DNA from: UBA7330 sp043554545
Lineage (GTDB): Bacteria > Bacteroidota > Bacteroidia > Cytophagales > Cyclobacteriaceae
Direction: 5' to 3'
DNA: 64,000 bases
NCBI GenBank assembly: GCA_043554545.1
Contig: CP121337.1
Span: 1,178,001 to 1,242,000 of the forward strand
A model generated the notes under the pieces. The model searched no databases, was not told the origin of the DNA, and saw only the letters and a list, made by a program, of their open reading frames with translations. The translations under genes and the position numbers were made by a program. Below, in pieces: positions 35,829-44,003 of the stretch. Within the stretch, counting starts at the first letter, position 1; the number at the start of each line of letters is the position of its first letter.

Positions 35829-35882
35829 CATCGGTAATGAGGCGATAAAAGCTACGAGGAAATAGTGTTGATTTATTATTCG

Positions 35883-36575
35883 ATGAGAAGACTCTTCTTT
35901 ATGTTTCTTTTTGTGTTGGTGGTACTAGCTTCCAATGCTCAAACAAAATCTTACATTGGTATAAAAGGGGGAGGAAATTTTTCTTCTGCATTTTTTGAGC
36001 GCACACTAGGCAATGCCATTATCAATACGGATTATTTGACAAGCTATCATACGGGACTTATCTACAGATTCTTTTCCGATCAAAAGCAATCGGCTTTTTT
36101 AAATGCTGGATTACAGTCTGGCATTAATATGATCAATAAAGGTTGGAAGCAGGTTTTCCCAACAGATGAACCACCCTATGCCACGCGCATGACTTATCTG
36201 GAATTTCCTGCGGAAGCTTTCATTTATTTTGGACATAGAAAAACAAAGCCTTTTTTCACCCTGGGGTTTTATTTGGAACACCTGATAGACGTAAATAAGG
36301 GACCGGATCCTGATCTGAATAATATTGGGCAGGCTGATTTTTATCCTTATCTCAAATCAAGAGACCGAACTTTCAGTTATGGAGTAAGAGTAGGGCTTGG
36401 TATCATGAGGGATTTTGGTTTTGGGGCGATTCAATTGGATGGGTTTGTTTCCTACAGTTTTAGGGATATACTTGAATATGGAACTTTTGATACCCTGATC
36501 CCAGATTTATCTAATACCTATGTACTAGGATTTTCTGCGGCATATCTGCTCTCTTTTGGCAAGCTTGAATTTTAA
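35883..36575 (+). CDS. Outer-membrane beta-barrel protein (PorT-like family)
   Basis: A 230-residue exported barrel from ATG 35883 (an upstream TTG is less likely). Signal peptide MRRLFFMFLFVLVVLASNAQ. The first strand carries the family-like IGIKGGGNFSS, followed by alternating strands with aromatic girdles (YHTGLIYRFF, FFTLGFYLEHL, FSYGVRVGLGIMRDFGFG) and a last strand ending in LSFGKLEF. This is the shape of the 'outer membrane beta-barrel protein / PorT' group; members of that family serve in secretion or envelope maintenance, or are uncharacterised. It stands alone, and the exact role is unknown. Confidence 0.75.
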   Translation: MRRLFFMFLFVLVVLASNAQTKSYIGIKGGGNFSSAFFERTLGNAIINTDYLTSYHTGLIYRFFSDQKQSAFLNAGLQSGINMINKGWKQVFPTDEPPYATRMTYLEFPAEAFIYFGHRKTKPFFTLGFYLEHLIDVNKGPDPDLNNIGQADFYPYLKSRDRTFSYGVRVGLGIMRDFGFGAIQLDGFVSYSFRDILEYGTFDTLIPDLSNTYVLGFSAAYLLSFGKLEF

Positions 36576-36670
36576 GAATTAATTCACTTTAACTAAACGG
36601 TTGAAGGGGTTTTTCCGTTATAATAATTAGATAATTCCTGAAATTTATTTTCACTTTAAAAACCAATCTT

Positions 36671-36931
36671 ATGGCTGCGACAAAACTTAATATAGAAAGT
36701 AAACTTTTGGAAGCAAAGGATAAACTGACACAGTTAGGAATCGAGGAGGAACTTGTTTCTGAGATTGAATGGTGTTTAGGAAGCTATGCATTCGATAAAA
36801 ACCCAGATGGGCTATTTGAGAAAACTGAAGCTTCACTTAAGGCATTGATTAATTTCAAGAAAAAGAACGATAAGAAAGTGTCTAAAAAGTTGATTGACGA
36901 GTTGACAAGAGTCTTAAAGACTAAAAAATAG
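36671..36931 (+). CDS. Small conserved-looking soluble protein, unknown
   Basis: An 86-residue predicted alpha-helical, soluble protein with no membrane segment. It starts MAATKLNIESKLLEAKDKLTQLGI, has a central EIEWCLGSYAFDKNPDGLFE and a basic C-terminal helix (FKKKNDKKVSKKLIDELTR). No domain recognised. The codon and start pattern look coding. It is convergent with the TerB-like gene (6 bases apart), and not obviously co-regulated with any neighbour. Confidence 0.6.
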   Translation: MAATKLNIESKLLEAKDKLTQLGIEEELVSEIEWCLGSYAFDKNPDGLFEKTEASLKALINFKKKNDKKVSKKLIDELTRVLKTKK

Positions 36932-36937
36932 CAGCCT

Positions 36938-37336
36938 TTAACTCAGGTGTTTATTTGCGATCTCTATTAATTGATCTCTTTTCTCCACTAAGGTTTCATC
37001 AGAAAAGATATGTCCGCTAAGATCGGAAACCACGCTGGGCTTGTACCCCATTGCGATAGCAACTTTTTCACAGAATTTAATTTCACTTTGGAAAATCTTC
37101 CCATCTACTTTCATTAGGTAGATGACATTATATAGATATTCAAATTTTTCATCTGGGTTTATTTCCCTCAGTACAGGAATGGCTTTTGGGTTTTTGATGA
37201 TTTCTGCTATTTCTGTAGCTGTTAAACCATTTCTTTCTCCCACTTTATGAATCATTTTATTTTCCTCTTCAGCAAGGTGTCCATCTGCAACTGATAAATG
37301 AACCAGTATATTTATTTGTTCTTTGGTAGAAAGCAT
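36938..37336 (-). CDS. TerB-like helical protein
   Basis: A 132-residue all-helical protein of the TerB/DjlA-N type, a cytosolic fold first seen in tellurite-resistance operons but widespread as a small metal-binding or signalling module. Pattern residues are LVHLSVADGHLAEEENKMIHKVGER (residues about 11-35) and LMKVDGKIFQSEIKFCEKVAIAMGY (about 73-97), the two repeats with D-G and E-x-x-F/M positions typical of TerB. It is monocistronic, convergent with the preceding gene and divergent from the trp leader. Tellurite resistance itself is not implied. Confidence 0.75.
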   Translation of the reverse strand: MLSTKEQINILVHLSVADGHLAEEENKMIHKVGERNGLTATEIAEIIKNPKAIPVLREINPDEKFEYLYNVIYLMKVDGKIFQSEIKFCEKVAIAMGYKPSVVSDLSGHIFSDETLVEKRDQLIEIANKHLS

Positions 37337-37498
37337 TTTAATAAGCTATTTTAAACCTGTTAGAAATTTAAGACTATTTCATCAGAATACCATCACTTAA
37401 GTTTTCAAGTACTTTTTTTAGTGATTGTTTAGCCTGAATTATTATTTTTTTAAATGTTTTCTTGGATTTGATGTCATTCACAAATTAGCTTAGCGTTG

Positions 37499-37549
37499 AT
37501 GTTGAGAAAAAACACATACTGGTACTGGCATTTTACACACTCTTCGTAG
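37499..37549 (+). CDS. Attenuator leader peptide of the trp-aro-his operon
   Basis: A 16-codon frame, ATG 37499, TAG 37547, reading MLRKNTYWYWHFTHSS. Seven of 16 residues are Trp (2), Tyr (2), His (2) or Phe (1), the products of the pathways encoded downstream. It ends 35 bases before a strong terminator hairpin that precedes trpE. The arrangement is a classical transcription-attenuation leader. Codon enrichment and hairpins are seen directly; ribosome stalling is inferred. No database comparison was possible. Confidence 0.8.
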   Translation: MLRKNTYWYWHFTHSS

Positions 37550-37550
37550 A

Positions 37551-37601
37551 TGTGAATGGTCGAGGTATGTAGAAATGATATACAAAAACCCGCTGTTCAC
37601 A
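37551..37601 (+). promoter_or_regulatory. Antiterminator pairing of the trp leader
   Basis: Segment 37551-37560 (TGTGAATGGT) can pair with 37592-37601 (GCTGTTCACA) over ten base pairs including three G-U. This overlaps and excludes the terminator stem at 37584-37611. Codons 37529-37539 (His-Phe-Thr) can instead pair with 37551-37558, which would block the antiterminator. With the stop codon directly before 37551, the geometry fits attenuation. Confidence 0.65.
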
Positions 37602-37614
37602 GCGGGTTTTTTTT
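37584..37614 (+). terminator. Attenuator terminator before trpE
   Basis: Perfect stem CCCGCTG / CAGCGGG with loop TTCA (37589-37606), extended by A-T pairs and followed by eight T on the plus strand. It ends 12 bases before the trpE ATG at 37627, so it must be regulated or it would silence the operon. Confidence 0.9.
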
Positions 37615-37626
37615 ATTACTAATACA

Positions 37627-39042
37627 ATGAAACAATATAGACTCAAGATTAGACAGAAACGATTTTTATCTGATACCATTACCCCTGTAGGGTTATACCT
37701 GAAAATCCGTGATCGATTTGCTAACTCATTTCTCCTGGAAAGTTCTGATTATCATGGAGCAGAAAACAGCTTTTCATATGTGTGCTGTGACCCCATGGCG
37801 TCATTTAAATTATCAGATGAAAAGGTTAATATCACTTTCCCTGATAGTACGAATCAAAGTGAGCAGTTGAGTAATAGAACCGAGTTGTTGCCAACTTTCA
37901 AGAAATTCCTCAATGCTTTTGAGATGCCAGAAAACCCTGAAAAGTCTATTAAAACGGGCCTTTTTGGGTATATGTCCTATGATGCTGTGCAGTATTTCGA
38001 GGATATTGATTTGGAAAATAAAAAGACGCCTTCTTCAGATATTCCAGAGATACAGTATCACCTGTTCAAATTTATTTTAGCACTTGATCATTTCAGGAAT
38101 GAGTGTTTCCTGATCGAAACCTACATTGATGAGCAAGATGATGTTCATTTCGCTGAACTGGTTAACCTTATTTCACAGCGTAACATACCTTCTTTTAACT
38201 TCAAAAAGGAAGGTGAGACAACCTCTAATTTTGAAGATGATTCATTCTTGGAGAAAGTCAAGTCGGGGATTAAGCATTGTGATTTAGGAGATGTATTTCA
38301 AGTCGTATTTTCCAGACAATTTAGTACAGGCTTCAAAGGCGATGAATTTCAAGTGTATCGTGCATTGAGATCAATAAACCCTTCTCCATATCTGTTTTAT
38401 TTTGATTATGGTGGGTATAAGATTTTTGGATCATCGCCGGAAGCACAGATAGTTGTGAAGGAGCGAGAGGCCACTATTTACCCGATAGCTGGCACTTTCA
38501 GAAGAACAGGGGATGATATGGCAGATGCTGAATTGGCAAAGAAGCTACTTGAAGATCCAAAAGAAAATTCAGAACATATTATGCTGGTTGATCTTGCCAG
38601 AAATGATCTGAGCAAGAGTTCCGACGAGGTGAAGGTCGAGACCTATAAGGAAGTACAATATTATTCTCATGTGATACACCTTGTTTCTAAAGTAACCGGG
38701 CAATTGAGAAAAGATTCAGACCCATTGGATATCGTAGCCAGTACTTTTCCAGCTGGCACACTATCCGGCGCACCTAAGTATCGGGCGATGCAATTGATCA
38801 ATGAACATGAAAACATGAATAGAGGTTTTTATGGAGGAGCCATAGGGTTTTTGGATTTTGCAGGTAATTATAATCATGCCATAATGATCAGAACCTTTAT
38901 GAGTAGATCAAATAAATTGTATTTCCAGGCGGGTGCAGGGATTGTCTCTAAGTCAAACCCAGAAAGTGAAGTTCAGGAGGTTTATAATAAGTTAGCAGCA
39001 TTGGAATCAGCCATGAAGATGGCAGAAACATTGGAGGATTGA
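37627..39042 (+). CDS. trpE: Anthranilate synthase component I
   Basis: A 471-residue cytosolic enzyme that, with the TrpG amidotransferase, turns chorismate into anthranilate, the first committed step to tryptophan. The N-terminal part carries LLESSDYHG (residues about 37-45), the LLES-type tryptophan-feedback motif. The catalytic domain has FQVVFSRQF, SPYLFYFDYGGYKIFGSSPE, PIAGTFRRTG, EHIMLVDLARNDL, and SGAPKYRAMQLI. It is the first gene after the attenuator, and trpG follows 4 bases downstream. The PIAGT-x-RR-G motif is present as PIAGTFRRTG. Expected to be both feedback-inhibited and attenuated. Confidence 0.96.
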   Translation: MKQYRLKIRQKRFLSDTITPVGLYLKIRDRFANSFLLESSDYHGAENSFSYVCCDPMASFKLSDEKVNITFPDSTNQSEQLSNRTELLPTFKKFLNAFEMPENPEKSIKTGLFGYMSYDAVQYFEDIDLENKKTPSSDIPEIQYHLFKFILALDHFRNECFLIETYIDEQDDVHFAELVNLISQRNIPSFNFKKEGETTSNFEDDSFLEKVKSGIKHCDLGDVFQVVFSRQFSTGFKGDEFQVYRALRSINPSPYLFYFDYGGYKIFGSSPEAQIVVKEREATIYPIAGTFRRTGDDMADAELAKKLLEDPKENSEHIMLVDLARNDLSKSSDEVKVETYKEVQYYSHVIHLVSKVTGQLRKDSDPLDIVASTFPAGTLSGAPKYRAMQLINEHENMNRGFYGGAIGFLDFAGNYNHAIMIRTFMSRSNKLYFQAGAGIVSKSNPESEVQEVYNKLAALESAMKMAETLED

Positions 39043-39046
39043 ACAA

Positions 39047-39622
39047 ATGAAAAAAGTATTGGTCATCGATAATTATGATTCCTTTACCTATAACCTCGTG
39101 CATATTTTGAGGGAATTGGGTCTTGGTAGTGACATGGAAGTTCATCGAAACGATAAAATTCCTGTTGATTATGCAGGTGGTTTTGAAAGCATCTTACTTT
39201 CTCCTGGTCCAGGATTACCTGATGAAGCAGGCGTTATGCCTACCATGATAGAAAAGTATGGGCCTGCTAAAAAAATTCTTGGCGTATGTCTGGGACATCA
39301 AGCGATCGCAGAAGCTTTTGGTTCAAAGCTCTTTAACTTACCTATCGTGTTTCACGGGGTAGCAACAGACATTAGGCTTACAGATATTGAAGATCCGATT
39401 TTCACTGACTTGCCACATCACTTCAGGGTTTGCCGGTATCATTCATGGGCGGTTGATCCCAAATCAATTGGAAATAATTTGCAGGTAACAGCAACTGATG
39501 ATGATGGGAATATTATGGCCATCAAGCATGCAACATACAATGTGAGAGGTTTACAATTTCACCCGGAATCTGTAATGACAGAACATGGGATTAAAATGAT
39601 TGATAACTGGATTCAACAATAA
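39047..39622 (+). CDS. trpG: Anthranilate synthase component II (glutamine amidotransferase)
   Basis: A 191-residue class I glutamine amidotransferase that releases ammonia from glutamine for TrpE. The catalytic triad is visible: nucleophile Cys 81 in LGVCLGHQAIAEAFG, and His and Glu in FHPESVMT near residue 172. IDNYDSFTYNL at the N-terminus and the YHSWAV segment are typical. PabA-type amidotransferases for folate are similar, but position between trpE and trpD supports trpG; it may serve both pathways. It is encoded 4 bases after trpE. Confidence 0.95.
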   Translation: MKKVLVIDNYDSFTYNLVHILRELGLGSDMEVHRNDKIPVDYAGGFESILLSPGPGLPDEAGVMPTMIEKYGPAKKILGVCLGHQAIAEAFGSKLFNLPIVFHGVATDIRLTDIEDPIFTDLPHHFRVCRYHSWAVDPKSIGNNLQVTATDDDGNIMAIKHATYNVRGLQFHPESVMTEHGIKMIDNWIQQ

Positions 39623-39626
39623 TCAG

Positions 39627-40619
39627 ATGAAGGACGTTCTTAACAAACTTTTTAAATACCAGTCACTTTCAAGACAGGAAGCATTTGATATTTTATCTAA
39701 CCTCGCAACGGGCCAGTACAATCAAAGCCAGATGGCCGCATTCTTAACTGTATATCTGATGCGTACGATTACAGTAGAAGAGCTTGCTGGCTTTCGGGAT
39801 GCAATGTTGGAATTGTGTGTGAAAGTTCCTGTAGAAGATTATAATGCCATTGATCTGTGTGGCACTGGCGGTGATGGTAAAAATACCTTTAATATTTCCA
39901 CCCTTTCATCCTTTGTGGTAGCGGGTACTGGCCAGATGGTTGTGAAACACGGAAATTATGGGGTGTCCAGTGTTTCAGGGTCTTCCAACGTGCTGGAGCA
40001 TTTGGGTGCCAAATTCTCTAATGATATTGGCACGCTGCAGAAAAGTCTGGACAAAGCGGGCATTTGCTTTATGCATGCGCCGCTATTTCACCCGGCAATG
40101 AAAAATGTTGGTCCAGTTAGAAAGGAGTTAGGGGTAAAGACGTTTTTCAATATGTTGGGTCCTATGGTTAACCCAGCTAAACCTAAGAATCAATTGGTTG
40201 GTGTATTTAGCCTAGAGCTCGCAAGGCTTTATGGATACCTATATCAAAATACAGATAAAAATTATGTGATCTTACACTCTTTAGATGGATACGACGAAGT
40301 TTCATTGACCGGCAATTTCAAGATGGTTATGAATGATAGGGAAGAGGTTTTTAGTCCTTCAGACCTGGGGTTGAAAATGGTTACTCAGGAACAAATTCAT
40401 GGGGGTGAAACTGTAACTGATTCGGCTAAAATTTTTGAAAAGATACTAAGCAATCAAGCAACAAATCCCCAAAGAGATGTTGTCCTTGCAAATGCGGGAT
40501 TGGCAATTGCAGTAGGAAAACAGGTTACGATCGAGGAAGGAATTATTCAGGCCAGGGAATCACTTGCTTCCGGTAAGGCGCTGGAGTCATTCAAGGATTT
40601 TCTTTCAATAAATAAATAG
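39627..40619 (+). CDS. trpD: Anthranilate phosphoribosyltransferase
   Basis: A 330-residue enzyme that joins anthranilate to PRPP, making phosphoribosyl-anthranilate. Family motifs: CGTGGDGKNTFNIST (residues about 73-87, PRPP binding), KHGNYGVSS, PLFHPAMKNVGPVRKELGVKTFFNMLGPMVNP, and GYDEVSL. The start is ATG 39627, five bases after trpG; a longer frame overlapping trpG exists but is unlikely. Part of the complete set trpEGDCFBA, so the cell can make tryptophan from chorismate. Confidence 0.95.
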   Translation: MKDVLNKLFKYQSLSRQEAFDILSNLATGQYNQSQMAAFLTVYLMRTITVEELAGFRDAMLELCVKVPVEDYNAIDLCGTGGDGKNTFNISTLSSFVVAGTGQMVVKHGNYGVSSVSGSSNVLEHLGAKFSNDIGTLQKSLDKAGICFMHAPLFHPAMKNVGPVRKELGVKTFFNMLGPMVNPAKPKNQLVGVFSLELARLYGYLYQNTDKNYVILHSLDGYDEVSLTGNFKMVMNDREEVFSPSDLGLKMVTQEQIHGGETVTDSAKIFEKILSNQATNPQRDVVLANAGLAIAVGKQVTIEEGIIQARESLASGKALESFKDFLSINK

Positions 40620-40622
40620 GAC

Positions 40623-41420
40623 ATGAGTATACTAAATGAAATAGTAGCTGATAAAAAGAAAGAAGTTGCTGAGCGGAAGTCATTGTTTCCAGTTAAGCTA
40701 CTGGAGCAAAGTCCTTTCTTTGAGGGAGAGGTGGTATCCATGTGTGAGTACTTGAGGAGAACTGATAAAATAGGAATTATTGCTGAATTTAAAAGACAGT
40801 CCCCTTCCAAAGGGATCATTAACAACCAGGCAAAAATAGAGAAGGTATCTATCGGGTACATGCAGGCTGGAGTTGCAGGTTTGTCTGTATTAACAGACAA
40901 AAAATATTTTGGAGGCAACAGCGATGACCTCACAAAAGCTAGAAGTTTTAATTTTTGTCCTATACTAAGAAAAGACTTTATCGTTGACGAGTATCAACTG
41001 ATTGAGTCCAAGTCAATTGGCGCGGATCTGATCTTGTTAATTGCTGCCTGTCTAACGCCAAAAGAAGTAAAGACTTTGGCATCAAAAGCAAGAGCCTTAG
41101 GAATGGAGGTACTTCTTGAGGTGCACAATCAGGAGGAACTGGATCGGTCACTAACAGACGAAGTGAATATTGTTGGAGTGAATAACCGAGACTTAAATAC
41201 CTTCAAAACAGACATCAATACAAGTAAAGAATTGGCTAAAATGATCCCTGATCAGTTTTTAAAGATCTCTGAGAGTGGGATTAGTAAAGCAGAAACTGTG
41301 GTTGATCTGATGGGCCATGGCTTTGAAGGATTTCTGATTGGAGAGAATTTCATGAAAACTACCAGCCCGGAGAGAGCTTGTAGAGAATTTGTAAAAAACA
41401 TCAAAGACTTAAAAAAATGA
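40623..41420 (+). CDS. trpC: Indole-3-glycerol-phosphate synthase
   Basis: A 265-residue TIM-barrel enzyme that closes the indole ring from carboxyphenylamino-deoxyribulose phosphate. Hallmarks: IAEFKRQSPSKG (catalytic Lys region), VAGLSVLTDKKYFGG, LRKDFIVDEYQLIESKSIGADLILLI, EVHNQEEL, VGVNNRDLNTF, and ISESGI. TrpC and TrpF are separate polypeptides here (fused in Escherichia coli). The gene follows trpD by 3 bases and overlaps trpF by 4 bases (ATGA). Confidence 0.95.
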   Translation: MSILNEIVADKKKEVAERKSLFPVKLLEQSPFFEGEVVSMCEYLRRTDKIGIIAEFKRQSPSKGIINNQAKIEKVSIGYMQAGVAGLSVLTDKKYFGGNSDDLTKARSFNFCPILRKDFIVDEYQLIESKSIGADLILLIAACLTPKEVKTLASKARALGMEVLLEVHNQEELDRSLTDEVNIVGVNNRDLNTFKTDINTSKELAKMIPDQFLKISESGISKAETVVDLMGHGFEGFLIGENFMKTTSPERACREFVKNIKDLKK

Positions 41421-42031
41421 GTCTTAAGTTGAAGGTTTGTGGGATGAGAGAGGTAGAAAATCTCACGGCGCTGGGAGGCGTGAGCCCGGATTTCATAGGT
41501 TTGATATTTTACAGCAAATCCCCACGTGATGCTTCAAACACTAAGCTTAACAAAGAGTTGATTTCTGATATACCAAGGGTTGGTGTTTTTGTGAATCCTA
41601 CATTGGAAGAAGTATTGGAAAAAGCAAAAGTTTTTAACCTGAGTTATGTACAGTTGCATGGTGATGAGTCTGTGCAAATGGCAAAAGATATAAAGCTATC
41701 AGGGCTGGGAATTATTAAAGTATTTCGAGTAGCCGATGTACTACCCATTGAGCAGATGACTGCTTTTGCTGACAGCATTGATTACTTCCTGTTTGACACC
41801 AAAACAAATTTATTTGGTGGAAGTGGAAGGAAGTTCGATTGGAATGTGTTAGAAGAATATCCCTTTGCAATCCCTTACTTTCTTAGCGGTGGAATTGCAC
41901 CAGAGGATGTTGAGCTTATTTGTAAAATGAATTTACCTGGGCTCTATGCTATTGATATCAATAGCCGGTTTGAAATTGCGCCAGGTCACAAGGATATTGA
42001 AAAAATCAGAAAAGTGAAGGAGTTACTATGA
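41417..42031 (+). CDS. trpF: Phosphoribosylanthranilate isomerase
   Basis: A 204-residue TIM-barrel isomerase in the third step of tryptophan formation. The N-terminal LKVCGMRE motif contains the catalytic Cys; VQLHGDES and the phosphate-binding GGSGRKFDW and YFLSGGIAPEDV segments follow. It is normal in length. Overlaps trpC by 4 bases upstream and trpB by 4 bases (ATGA) downstream, so the three are translationally coupled. Confidence 0.95.
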   Translation: MSLKLKVCGMREVENLTALGGVSPDFIGLIFYSKSPRDASNTKLNKELISDIPRVGVFVNPTLEEVLEKAKVFNLSYVQLHGDESVQMAKDIKLSGLGIIKVFRVADVLPIEQMTAFADSIDYFLFDTKTNLFGGSGRKFDWNVLEEYPFAIPYFLSGGIAPEDVELICKMNLPGLYAIDINSRFEIAPGHKDIEKIRKVKELL

Positions 42032-43224
42032 ATGTAAATGAATCAAAATACCAGGTAAGCCCAAAAGGCTATTATGGCAAATTCGGTGGAGCATACATTC
42101 CTGAAATGCTTTACCCCAATGTGGAAGAGCTAAGACAGAATTATTTGGAGATCATTCAAAAACCTGATTTCCAAATTGAATTCAGGTCTTTGCTAAAAGA
42201 TTATGTAGGTCGTCCTACTCCGCTTTATTTTGCTGCCCGGCTATCTGAGAAATATGGTGCCAAGATTTATCTAAAACGAGAGGATTTGTGTCATACGGGG
42301 GCTCATAAGGTCAATAATACCATTGGGCAAATACTCCTTGCCAAAGCATTGGGTAAAGAAAAGATCATTGCTGAAACAGGAGCGGGACAACATGGAGTTG
42401 CTACTGCTACTGTATGCGCTTTAATGGGAATGGACTGCGTAGTCTATATGGGAGAAGTAGACATGGCAAGACAAAAGCCCAATGTTGAGAGAATGAAACT
42501 TTTAGGAGCTCAGGTAATGCCTGCTTCTTCTGGTTCTAAAACCTTGAAAGATGCTACAAATGAAGCCATGCGTCATTGGATCAATAACCCATCAGATACC
42601 CATTATATCATTGGATCTGTTGTTGGCCCTCATCCTTATCCGGACATGGTTGCAAGATTTCAATCGGTGATAAGCGAGGAGATTAAAGTTCAGTTGATGG
42701 AGAAAGAGCAAAGAACGGATCCTGATTATGTATTTGCCTGCGTAGGAGGAGGAAGCAATGCGGCCGGAGCATTTTATCATTACCTGGACAAAGCAGATGT
42801 GAAATTGATTGCTGTTGAAGCTTCTGGTTTAGGCAATACCTCTGGTAAATCCGCTGCCACTACTGCATTAGGTAAGGAAGGCGTTTTGCATGGAAGCAGA
42901 ACATTGTTGATGCAGACTTTGGATGGACAGGTGGTTGAACCTTATTCTATATCTGCTGGACTTGACTACCCGGGTATTGGACCTTTTCACGCCAATTTAT
43001 TTGATTCAGGGAGAGCGCAATTTGTTGGTATTACTGATGAGGAAGCCATGAATGCAGGTTTAATGTTAAGCAGGCTTGAAGGCATTATTCCTGCTGTGGA
43101 ATCGGCACATGCCTTTGCAGCATTAGATAAAGTAAAGTTAGAAAAAGAAGATGTAGTTGTTATCAACCTTTCTGGAAGGGGAGATAAGGACCTTGAAACT
43201 TATATCAAATGGGGGAAATATTAA
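42028..43224 (+). CDS. trpB: Tryptophan synthase beta chain
   Basis: A 398-residue PLP enzyme that condenses indole and serine into tryptophan, acting in a complex with TrpA. The PLP lysine is in LCHTGAHKVNNTIGQ, the substrate-side glutamate in AETGAGQHGVATAT, and the PLP phosphate loop in GGGSNAAGAF. Length is standard for TrpB1. It overlaps trpF by 4 bases. The start of trpA lies within or just past its end. Confidence 0.97.
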   Translation: MNVNESKYQVSPKGYYGKFGGAYIPEMLYPNVEELRQNYLEIIQKPDFQIEFRSLLKDYVGRPTPLYFAARLSEKYGAKIYLKREDLCHTGAHKVNNTIGQILLAKALGKEKIIAETGAGQHGVATATVCALMGMDCVVYMGEVDMARQKPNVERMKLLGAQVMPASSGSKTLKDATNEAMRHWINNPSDTHYIIGSVVGPHPYPDMVARFQSVISEEIKVQLMEKEQRTDPDYVFACVGGGSNAAGAFYHYLDKADVKLIAVEASGLGNTSGKSAATTALGKEGVLHGSRTLLMQTLDGQVVEPYSISAGLDYPGIGPFHANLFDSGRAQFVGITDEEAMNAGLMLSRLEGIIPAVESAHAFAALDKVKLEKEDVVVINLSGRGDKDLETYIKWGKY

Positions 43225-43229
43225 AAGAG

Positions 43230-44003
43230 ATGAATAGGATTGATCAGGCTTTTGATGCAGGTAATAAAGATATCTTGAATGTATATTTTACAGCTGGTTA
43301 CCCAGACCTTGATGATACTGTACGAATCGCCAGGGCGCTTGAAGTTGCAGGTGCCAACATGATTGAAATAGGTATTCCATTTTCTGATCCTGTAGCAGAT
43401 GGTCCGACAATTCAGGAAAGCTCAACACGAGCTCTAAAGAATGGGATGACGCTTAAAGTATTGTTTGATCAGCTTAAAGCGCTACGGGACCACGTATCTA
43501 TTCCTGTATTGTTAATGGGGTATATCAACCCCATTTTACAATACGGTTTTGATGCTTTTTGTCAATCATGCGAAGAAACAGGCATCGATGGGTTGATCTT
43601 ACCGGATTTGCCACTGTATGAATACGAGGAGCTTTATCAGGATAAACTCAAGGCACATGGATTGTATAATATCTTTTTAATTTCTCCACAGACATTAGAA
43701 GCACGAATCAAAAAGATCGATGACCTGTCAAACGGATTTGTTTATATGGTTTCTTCTAGCAGTATTACTGGGGCTAAAGGAGAGATTTCAGACACGCAGA
43801 TCAGTTATTTTAATCGGGTAAATGATATGGGCCTAAAAAACAAGCGTTTGATTGGGTTTGGAATTTCAAATAAACCAACTTTTCAACAAGCCTGTGAATA
43901 TGCGGATGGAGCGATTATCGGCAGTGCCTTTATTAAATTATTAGGGGAAGATGCTTCTGACGATTCGATCAAAAAATTTATACAAAATATTAAGGAAAAA
44001 TAA
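43230..44003 (+). CDS. trpA: Tryptophan synthase alpha chain
   Basis: A 257-residue TIM-barrel subunit that splits indole-3-glycerol phosphate and passes indole to TrpB. Key segments: YFTAGYPDLDDT, MIEIGIPFSDPVADGPTIQ (with the catalytic Glu), GLILPDLPLYEYEEL (with the catalytic Asp), FLISPQT and VYMVSSSSITGA. I use ATG 43230, 5 bases after trpB, because MNRIDQAFD is the usual N-terminus in relatives; an ATG at 43209 overlapping trpB is possible. It ends one base into the DAHP synthase start. Confidence 0.95.
   Translation: MNRIDQAFDAGNKDILNVYFTAGYPDLDDTVRIARALEVAGANMIEIGIPFSDPVADGPTIQESSTRALKNGMTLKVLFDQLKALRDHVSIPVLLMGYINPILQYGFDAFCQSCEETGIDGLILPDLPLYEYEELYQDKLKAHGLYNIFLISPQTLEARIKKIDDLSNGFVYMVSSSSITGAKGEISDTQISYFNRVNDMGLKNKRLIGFGISNKPTFQQACEYADGAIIGSAFIKLLGEDASDDSIKKFIQNIKEK

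Noticed and set aside
37440..37498. Promoter candidates (TTG and TAGCTTAG, about 37462-37493) for the trp operon
   Set aside because: Spacing and the mismatched box would start the message at the leader ATG itself; not convincing enough to call.
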